The position numbers were made by a program, and so were the translations under genes. From Bilabrum cf. latius (Eukaryota > Bigyra: Bicosoecida > Bigyra > Bicosoecida), in assembly GCA_965178125.1 (NCBI GenBank), contig OZ237757.1, forward strand, positions 372,001 through 436,000: a DNA stretch of 64,000 bases, given 5' to 3'. Shown one piece after another: positions 56,101-64,000 of this stretch. A model generated the notes under the pieces. It saw only the letters and a list, made by a program, of their open reading frames with translations, searched no databases and had not been told where the DNA came from. Within the stretch, counting starts at the first letter, position 1; each line of letters starts with the position of its first letter.

Positions 56101-57977
56101 AGAGATCCGTGGCTTGGATCCGATGCCGAGTCTCTAGAGGAAGCATCCCCAATGACAGCACCGTCGCCAGCAACAGCTGCATCTTTAGGTAGAGCGCTCC
56201 CAGCACTTTGGCTAGTTTCGGCAGTTTCGGCAGTTTCAGCAGCAAGAGCCGTTGTCCAAACCCGTGTCTCCTAGAGCATACTCTTTACATTAACGCCAGA
56301 GTCTCGCAGAAAATCAAGGACGCTCAGTGATACACTGTTATGTGGCGTAGATGATGCGCACCCCGAGGCAGCACCCGCAGAATCCGCTTCAACATCGCTA
56401 AGCCGCGGGTCGACTACACCTGAAGTTGCTGATCCGGCAGTTTGGCCGTCGGCACCAACAACAGATTTGCTGGTCAAAGAACCTGTGAGCGGTAAATCGC
56501 GGATCTCGTCGTTATCGAGCACCTGTTCATGGCCGCTTGCGGGACCAGCAGTGCCAGGACCTGAAGTGGTCACATCTCCAGCATCATCCACCGAGGATAA
56601 GTAGCCGAAGGCCTCCATCACGTCGTCCTTCATGGCATCCCATCCGTCTGGGAAAAAATGCTTTAGCTCCTTCTCAGCAATCGTTGCATTCGTTGTGGGA
56701 AATATCGAGTCGGCTTCGGTCCGCTGTGCGACGTACTGGTGCGCGTGCACCCACTGGCAACCTGGCTACAGGCTCGGCCCTAGGAAGAAGTGCTCTGCTA
56801 GCGGCCTAACCACGTCATGCTCCTATTCAAGGTCTGTATGCATCGACATAGCGCCATCTGCTGATCCAACACGTAGAGTCGTCTCGCCCGGGCCACCACC
56901 AGCTACACTGGCCATCGCGAAGACTTGCACTCGCAGTACCCTGGCGCCCCCCCTTGTTGTCCTGACAGGGAGGTCCACGACCTGCAGGAGAGGAGTGCTG
57001 ATCGCAACCTTATCCATGGCATGCACCCAGCGGCTTGCCGCCGCCTCTCTTTTCGCCGCTTTGGCTGCCATGGTCAATGAACCGTAGATGCCTTCGTTGT
57101 CGAAGGCAAACTTGAGGAAGAGGCCGAGTCTGCGGTGCGCTGCCTTGACACCACCCGCTCTGCCCCCTGCATTCCGAAGAAATTCCAGCTCTGTCTTTGA
57201 TTCAATCCTTTCCATATCCCGATTGCTGAAGCCGATGTGACCTTTCTCGGTGCGCAGATCCAGCGGCGGTAACCCTGCCAAAGCCGAATGGGCAGAGGCC
57301 GAAAACCGCTCACCGAGCGCTTCCAATGCTTCCTTGCGTTCTTCTGCGTCTTGTCTCGACAAGGCAATCATGCGCTTGAATTCCTCAAAGGCTTCCTGCG
57401 GCCGCAAGACCTCGTCCGTATCGTCATCATCATCCGCCGGCATTCTTGCGTCCGACTGCTCGTCCTCGTCGGTGGCGGAGCTTTTAGGGCCACTAGCGCA
57501 GAGATCTCCAACGCCAGCCGCAGACGTAGACAAAGATACAGACTGCATTGGTTTGGCGTCACTTCGACTCATGTCGTCGTCTGTTTGGCTAGCTGCGGCC
57601 GGCTCAGCGGCCTGGTAGCAACAAGTTGCTCGGTGCGAGTCTGCTCGTTCCCCACTACCTCGAATAGACGACCCAACGTCAACAAGTGAGTACGATGATG
57701 CAATTGGCACTGCAAACGCACCGTGTTCGTACTAGGATGCTGTGCTTGACTCTATTGGCGGACTCGTGCCAACCGCGCACTCTGCTCCGGCTGCGACACT
57801 CGATGCAGCTATGTCAGAAGAGCTGATTGGCTGACCAAGCACGTGTGATTCATATGTATCCAATGTTTGGGATACCAAGTGTTCAATTGGAGCTTCAGTT
57901 TCAATGTCAATCGCGCAATACGAGTCTTTCGGCGAGTGTTCCAGCGAGGCATCAGGCTTTCCCAGGGAACCGTTCAT
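53166..57977 (-). CDS. Large CLU/TPR-like protein, about 1603 residues
   Basis: One frame from ATG 57977 to TGA 53166-53168, with about 14 TAG codons read through (57729, 56823, 56760, 56271, several near 56020-56040, 55770, 54861, 54831, 54417 and others). Residues from about 200 to 300 hold a conserved-looking block: HIGFSNRDMERI, KTELEFLRNAGG, HRRLGLFLKFAF. Later LRVGSADGAMSMHTD and VEVHQMKNGQRMVLDTHRL recall the central domain of clustered-mitochondria (CLU)-type proteins (YGSAD..VH, and EVH-x(5-8)-LD-x-AR). An acidic Ser/Asp/Gly-rich linker (53540-53660) precedes TPR-like helices at the C-terminus (AYLVLAQCLGH). CLU proteins bind mRNAs for mitochondrial proteins; assigning that role here is inference. 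The protein's real end is doubtful because the TPR is cut by the TGA. Confidence 0.6.
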
Positions 57978-58664
57978 GTATTCACAGTAGACACGCCTCG
58001 ACCTCTATCTACCTGCTAGTTTTGTTAGTATAGTACTGGCTGAAGCCTACTGAATTTCAGGCACGTCAGAGAGCTGGCTGTCACGCATGCGATGCATCGC
58101 TAAACTGCTATATCTCTCGGTAGTTGTGGATGCAACGACCTAAGTTGCAACGTAAGTCTAACTCAAACAAATACAAAAGCACTAATCGTAGCTCGGTGTT
58201 TATTGATTCCCGTAATAATAGGTCCGATTGTGCAAATGTAGCTTCACCCATCCGAAATTCCGGATCCGGATCCGGGATCGGATCAATACTGGTGGTGGTG
58301 GTTGTGGCCTCCTGATGAGCATCGAGAACAGCAAATAGATAACTAAGCAGTAGAAGGCAAACACCAACCACTGCTCTACACGCAGCGGCAACTGTACACT
58401 AGAATTCTATACACTAGAAGGCAGTGAATGCCAGTGGCTGAAGGTGAGGGGTGCTTCTCCGGGCGAGGCTAGGGCTCTGCAGGTCCAGCTGCCTCCGAGG
58501 GGGATCCAGACCTGAGTGCTTGACTTGAACTCAATTTAACAAGTGGCGCCCCGGATGGGTGCACTCATTGAGGCAACTTCAGCTTGCATGCTTGAACTGC
58601 ACTTCCTCGTCCTGCGTGTTCAGGATCACCACTGGCACCGTCAGCCTGTCCTCGTTGGAACTGA
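57978..58664. other. Intergenic region, nothing recognised
   Basis: AT-rich sequence upstream of the CLU-like gene, probably holding its promoter. The - strand frame at 58108-58371 (87 codons, hydrophobic start) has no supporting feature. A small GGATCCGGATCCGG repeat lies at 58261. Confidence 0.35.
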
Positions 58665-59338
58665 AGCATTCAAACAAACGGCACCCCCGTGTGGAACAGC
58701 ATAGACAGGGGCCTGCATTGAGGTGCGTGCGGGGGCATCGCAGAGAACGGCATGGCCATGTTCGTGCCGGGCAGTCGGACAGGGAACTCGGCTGCGGGGT
58801 CTGGATGGGCTGCTGCGTAGACAGCCGGGTATTTGCAAGGCAATGCAGCCGCACTGTACCGCACGCTTGACTTTTGCGAGACGTTCTCATCGGTGGACTC
58901 GGTCGCCACGGTCCCGTTAGAGCCCGGTGCCCTCTTCAACCTGACCATTCCGACCCAGCACGGACCATTGGTTGATGCAGAGGCAGACACCGTCGTGGTA
59001 TTTGCGAGCGGGTTCAATATTGAAACGAGTAAACCCCGGGAAATGACGGTGTGGGCCTCGGTGGACGGCGGCAAGAGCTTCGTGGATACTGTTGCGCCGG
59101 GCAATACCCAGTGGATGAGCCAATGAGGTAAGAGTGGATCAAGTGTACACATCCCGTGTGTGGTTTACAACTGCCGGGTGGAGCGCACAAATCATGGATC
59201 TGGTGTGAAGGCAAGTCTCTGGTCGCAGCGATTGACATGGTCGCAACACCAGATTGCAGCGAAAGCTGCCTTTACGTACTTGCTGTGACTCAGAACGGTC
59301 CAATTCTTGCTAGATACATCTGCAAATACAGAGAATGA
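58665..59338 (+). pseudogene. Broken or multi-exon gene fragment, function unknown
   Basis: Two coding-like stretches follow each other. The first (frame from 58665, TGA at 58719, then open to TGA at 59124) includes ENGMAMFVPGSRTGNSAA, a TAG at 58818, and MTVWASVDGGKSF, reminiscent of a BNR/sialidase-type Asp box (S-x-D-x-G-x-x-F). The second (59112-59338, another frame) gives SWIWCEGKSL and LYVLAVTQNGPILARYI, ending in TGA. GTGCGT and GTAAGA donor-like motifs follow both in-frame TGAs at once (TGAG|GT). It may be a decayed gene, or a real gene whose exon borders I cannot fix. No family is assigned. Confidence 0.35.
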
Positions 59339-59501
59339 ACGCATGGTTAATTCAAAGTGGCAATCGAGGGACTCAGGAGCCACGTAGTTAAGTGTGATTT
59401 ATTATTTGTAGCGTGCGTGTATTGGACGGATCTGGATCCAGACCAGCTTTGCTCCACTACAAACTCAGTGGTATACGCTCAATTCTCTTGATTTAAGTCA
59501 A

Positions 59502-62500
59502 ATGGAAGGCGGTAGTAGTATCCTCATCGATATCGATCCCGTGCTGCAGAACTTGGTCCGCCGCGGGTTTCCATTCCGCGCTCATGATGTTGTAGAGGCT
59601 CTCAGCAGCGTCTTTGAAGTAGAGACAGATCCCAGTTGTGGCAACAATTGGCACGTATTTACACAATCCAATAATTTGGGTAAACTACCCGAAGGTGTTC
59701 ACTTACAGCAAGTAGCGCAGAAGCCAAAGCTCCTACAGGCTTTCGTTGAGACAGCCTTGTCTGCTTCGCCAGCTACTTCCCCAAGCGCAATTATAGTATC
59801 AGGTGAGATAGCCGTATTAGGATTTTGTGAGGGAATGTCAGAGACACTTCATTGTAGTTTTGCCGCGCCCCTTCTAGATTGACTGCAGCCGCTGCTGATG
59901 GAAAATCACGGGCGGACTCTGTCCGAGTTGTCATAAACCACCTCCTTGATCGAAGGGTGAGCGTTGAATTTGTTACAGATACAGCAACCCCGCTTGGCAA
60001 GGAGATGCGGTAGCGGTCTCGAGGTCCCGATAGCCTTGGCCTCTCCGTAACGCACGTGACCGACCTGGCCCAGCCCGACGCTGGGCTAGCTACTACTAGT
60101 ATTGGTTCGAGTCTCCCTCGCTAGCCTTGGTTGAGCGTAGAAGACCGCATGTTCATGCGTGACTCGCTCGTTCAGCCGAACCTCAGAGCGCACATGCCTG
60201 ATGCAGCTCTGCTTCATCATTAGCGCTCAAGTTGGACGCTCGCCGCCCAGGCCGCGACGCAGCGCACATTTGCACGGCGTCATGTGAGCGACGTCTACGG
60301 CGAGATGCCGGAGTCATTGGACGATGCAGTGGCAAAGGTGTAGGAGCTCGCGCCAGCCATGCGCCGAGAATCCAACGGATCTGGGTCAGTCGCGCATGCG
60401 TTTGATCGACATGTTGCAGACTCGGTGGCTGCTCCTCTGCCTCAAGCCGCACGAGCACGTGAAATAGACGAAAAGGCCAGAGAGTCAGGCACCGAACACG
60501 GTGCTAAAGGTAAATGGCATGATCCAGCGAGCGTGCAATGTGTCCGCTACTTTGTCGGCAGCGCGCTGCAAGCCTGCATGCGTAGCCTGGCTGGAGATCT
60601 GAGCCGTGCTTCCTCGCGTATTGATGGTATGCCCCTGCATTCAAACTCACCCGGCAGGCAGAATGGGCAACATCAGTCTGAAAACCCATCGAGAGAGAAC
60701 GTCGTTGCAGCCTCAGGTAAAGGGAGCGGCAGAGGCGGGGCAGCGGCCGCAATCGACCCCGACTAGGAATCCCGAGGTGCTGAGAGTGCAACTTGGGGTG
60801 CAGCGGCGAGGCAATCCGGCTCTCATGCTGGCGGTGGAAAGAGGAAACACAAGGACAAAGGAAATGCCAGAGGCAACTAGGGTGGTAGAGGTCAATAGCA
60901 AGGGAAACACTCGCGAGCGCAAGGTCAGGTCAAAGCCACACAAACCAAGCAAGTATCGATGGCCCCTCGAGCAGTGGCCCTCAAGAGACGGCGCGAGCTT
61001 GAGTTTGATGCAGAGCTTAGCGCCGCGGTTCGCCGCGCAGGCATGCTATACACCCGGTTGCTGGCCGATGCAATGTAGCTTGGTGTTGCTTGCACGTCCT
61101 CGCTCGATGTAACGATAGGATGTAATCCGGATCGGCCAGCAGTAGCTGGCAGCGACGCCGGTCCAGGTCCAGAAGAAGGAGATGATCTAGCAGATGAGAA
61201 GCAGGTCATGCAGAAGAAGGAGGACCTTGCGGTTGCTCGGATCGTGGGACTTCCCGTGAAAGAGAGGAAGGACCAGATCATCAGGAGGCTTGTCCTTGCG
61301 TTTGCTCGGAGGTGCAAGAGGCACCTGCGCGGATTTCGGCGTGAGCTTGCTGTGTTTGAGACGGCACCTCAAATTGCGCAGCAGCTGCTACCCGTGGTAG
61401 GTCACACGACTGGACTAACGAGCTTCGCAAGAACCGGAGAACGTGAGGTTCTGCAGTAGCACCCCATCGCGGTGCTCACGGGCGCCCCAGGGTCAGGAAA
61501 ATCCACCCAGGTGCCCCAGCTGTTGGCAGACGCAGGCGTAGTGCGGGCCTTCAAGGGACATAGGCTGCTCGTGATTGAGCCCCACCCAACGATTGCATCA
61601 GCACTGGCTCGACACGTGACGGATGAATGGCACGAACCAGGCGTGGCAGAGGCCATGCGCGCGCGAGGGCGAGGGTTCGAGATCGGACTGGCGCTGCACA
61701 AAGAGCAGGCCCTGCAGTGGGACCCCGACACTACCTCGGTATTATTTGTGGACGAGGACACGGCCGTTACCATGCTGGCGGCATGGAAGCATCGTGAGGT
61801 GTACGCTGGGGTATCATCGAAGAGTGGGCGTGGAAAGTGTGGCGTCGGAGCATCGCTGCCGTCCATTGATGAGTTCTCGCTGGTCATGGTGGACGAAGCG
61901 CACGTGCGGAGCGCCAGGTGCGATGCACTGCTTGGCATGCTAGTGGACTCGGTGAAGAAGAATCGTGACTGCATGGGCACCGATGGAGTCGCAACAGCAG
62001 CTTCGGGCGCAGCCGTAGCAGTGCCGAAGGCTGCGATGCGTGGAGATTTCCCAGTGCGTGGTCTCATCGTGGCATCGGCTACCCCTGACCTTCCGCTGCT
62101 CGACTAGTACATCGGCAGTGACCACATCAGCGTGGATTTGGGCAAGGGCGAGTTTCAGGTGAAGACCAAGATCGAATCGCTCCTGTCCCTCCGAACGGCA
62201 CTGGAAACCCACGAGAAAGAGCTGCACTCCGGGTCTCGTTTCAGCATCCTCGGGTCGGATGCCCCGACTAAGCGAGGCAAGGGTGGAGGCTCCAGAGGAC
62301 AGCGACAAGAGCTACCACGGGTCAGCTCCATGCTCGGCAAACGGATTGCAAAGACGGTTGCAATGCTGGCATTTCGAGAAGCACACCTCCTCGGAGCAGA
62401 AGGGAGAAGCGTGCTCGTATTTGTGCCAGGTAGGGAGGAGGGATACGCTGCTGAACATGCGTTCCACCTGGCCCAAAGCGTACAGGGCACTCAGCCTGGC

Positions 62501-64000
62501 AACGGCCTCTACAGCACCATAGTCATTCATGAGGACAACATGAACGACAAGAGTATCCGAAGGAGTATGCAGGGGTAGTGCGTGTTCTTTGCCACGCGGG
62601 TGGCCGAGTCTTCCATCACGCTGCCCAACGTGGCCTGCGTGATCGATTGCGGCTACGACTGGCAGGACTTATACGATCCAGATCTCAGGACCTATCAGCG
62701 CAGGCTAGAGCGGATCTCGCAAGCGTCCTCTCGCCAGAGGAGAGGACGAACGGGTCGCACATGCTCAGGCAGATACATCCAGATGTTCTCCCGCCAAGCA
62801 GCCAAGGCCATGCCGAGGCACCCAGTGCCAGGCGTGCTACGGGACGACCTGGCGCCTGTCGCGCTTGATCTCCGTGCATGTGGACAGGACCCGACGTGCT
62901 TTCGCTGGATTTCACCACCGAGGTGTGGCGACTTGGTCGAGGCAGATCAGCGGCTGATAGCACTTCAGACCATCCCAGGATTTGATGCCTCGCCGCTTGC
63001 ATCCGCTGTGGAGCTATCTGAGGCCTCATCCAGGGCAGCCACGGTCGCGGAGACCCAAGTGCTAAGACAGCTCGGCCTGCAGCCCTGGCTCGGTGCACTG
63101 GTGCTGCGCGGAATGCGCCGGAATTTCACAACTCGCGTATGCAGCGATATCGTGCAGCTGGCTAGCTTGATTGACCTCGGTGCCATCGATCGGATGCTTC
63201 CCATGCAGCCAGGGGTGATGCAGCTGATTGGTGCCCCTCGAGGCGATCCCATCACTCTGTTGAGAGTGTACAAGGCCTGGAAGCAGGCAATGGCGCAGAG
63301 AGGGTCCAAAGCAGCCCTGGCCATTCTCCAAGCAGTGTATTCAAGGCACGCCGCAGACGACATGCACGGCATCTTCGGCAGGGCTGAAACTAGAGCGGAA
63401 ACCCTGGTGCGTCTTGCCGTCCGGGTTGGGGTGCGGTTGTCCCCCGAAACTCAAAAGTACACGGAGGCTAGCCTGCCCGACGAAGCATTGGATTTGATTG
63501 CCAGCGACAGCCGAGAGGCGGATGCACTGCATGCGTGCGTGAGAGACTTGTCGGATGCGTACGTGGAACATCCCACTGGTATCGAATCGGACATCGCAGT
63601 GCTGCTGGGCTGGGCCCTGAATGACCGGCTGGCGGCCAGAAACGTGGGTAGGAGAGCAGGATACAGCGTGTCAAGGGCGGGTAAATGGCTTGGGATTGGG
63701 CATCTTGACCCGAACTCAGGCCTGGGCATCTCCGGCATCAAGCACGTGGCAGAAGAACCGCCCAGCCCAGAAGGTGGGGGAATAGCCGCATCCGAGGCGG
63801 AGTCGCTTGAGCTTGTGGCCTTTACCAGCGTTGAGAACGACGGTGGATTGCTGCTGAGGGGATGCCTGAGCGTCAGAAGGCAGGAGCTAGTGGATATTGC
63901 TGGGCTGGACGAGAAGCTTATTCCACAGCCGCTCGTCATGACTGAGAGGATCATATCTGGGATATCAACAGCAGGGTACCGCAGCCTGCTCGGCGAAGAT
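59502..64000 (+). CDS. DEAH-box ATP-dependent RNA helicase (partial, runs off right edge)
   Basis: Exons 59502-59802, 59889-59956 and 60074 onward; the end lies beyond the window. The N-terminal 500 residues are non-catalytic and Lys/Glu-rich. The helicase core follows: motif I TGAPGSGKSTQVPQLL (61478-61525), motif II MVDEAHVRS (61889-61915), motif III VASATPDL, motif V VFFATRVAESSITLPNV, motif VI SSRQRRGRTGR (62717-62749). These are hallmarks of the DHX/DEAH group that unwinds RNA in splicing, ribosome assembly or translation. An insertion with an acidic end separates motifs Ia and II. TAG codons lie at 60122, 60221, 60344, 60764, 60881, 60899, 61076, 61457, 62105 and 62576; two of these border motifs I and V, so the gene cannot work without the altered code. 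The first two introns (86 and 117 nt) have GTGAGA and GTGAGC donors. Confidence 0.87.
59803..59888 (+). other. Intron 1 (86 nt) of the DEAH helicase gene
   Basis: Donor GTGAGATA, acceptor GACTGCAG, phase 1. It joins SAIIVS to an exon reading AAADGKSRADSV and removes the in-frame TGA at 59880. Confidence 0.6.
59957..60073 (+). other. Intron 2 (117 nt) of the DEAH helicase gene
   Basis: Donor GTGAGCGT, acceptor CTGGCCCAG, phase 0. It removes in-frame TAA (60047) and TGA (60056) codons and joins INHLLDRR to PDAGLATTTSIG. Confidence 0.55.

Noticed and set aside
60100-60125. Possible tRNA B box (GGTTCGAGTCTCC)
   Set aside because: No matching A box, anticodon arm or acceptor stem pairing upstream; the stretch is within a coding exon of the helicase gene.
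1-64000. Bacterial or viral origin of the window
   Set aside because: Spliceosomal introns, signal peptides, GBP-like GTPases, GT61, LINE and telomere repeat all point to a eukaryotic nuclear genome; no viral hallmark gene is present.

Overview
This window reads as nuclear DNA of a protist with a non-standard genetic code. The genes carry short GT-AG introns (mostly GTGAGN or GTGCGT donors), signal peptides, TTAGGG-type telomeric repeat and a non-LTR retrotransposon. Read with the standard code almost every gene is shattered. Read with TAG as a sense codon, and only TAA and TGA as stops, the pieces join in frame into long proteins. Several independent comparisons say TAG means glutamine: TAG sits at the invariant Gln of two reverse-transcriptase motifs, at the conserved Gln of a GH20 motif, opposite CAG in a near-identical GH3 duplicate, and opposite Gln in a paralogous GTPase. 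I cannot name the organism. TTAGGG telomere repeat, high GC and only UAG (not UAA) reassigned argue against a typical ciliate.

Layout. 1-580: 3' end of an RG-rich gene. 700-7839: secreted or lysosomal enzymes on the + strand (GH20 hexosaminidase, a Cys-rich secreted protein, a trefoil-containing GH31). 7941-15255: two divergent GBP-like GTPase genes whose G domains are nearly identical but whose helical parts differ; between them lies a truncated LINE copy interrupted by a 1.4-kb TIR element. 15256-15575: fragment of an MFS gene. 15937-17919: GT61-type glycosyltransferase (- strand). 19735-21801: MFSD4/NaGLT1-like transporter. 21920-33480: one giant gene for a protein of about 3822 residues with leucine-rich repeats in the middle and about 30 in-frame TAG codons.

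33551-44244: a large inverted duplication of a GH3 gene (two arms of exactly 2861 bp) flanking a GH31 alpha-xylosidase-like gene and a 2.4-kb TIR element. 44524-51060: a 5'-truncated LINE copy followed by a full-length LINE with one 1918-residue ORF (endonuclease plus reverse transcriptase) that itself uses TAG as Gln. 51129-51852: a 700-bp copy of the 3' end of the giant gene ending against an interstitial telomere repeat. 53019-57977: a large CLU/TPR-like gene (- strand) with an in-frame TGA inside a TPR. 59502-64000: a DEAH-box helicase gene running off the right edge.

Functionally, the GH20, GH31, GH31 and GH3 x2 set suggests breakdown of chitin- or glycan-derived and xyloglucan- or xylan-type sugars outside the cell or in a lysosome, and the MFS protein could import a released sugar (inference). 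The repeats (LINE, two TIR elements sharing CCGTC ends, inverted and telomere-linked duplications) indicate a recently rearranged region.
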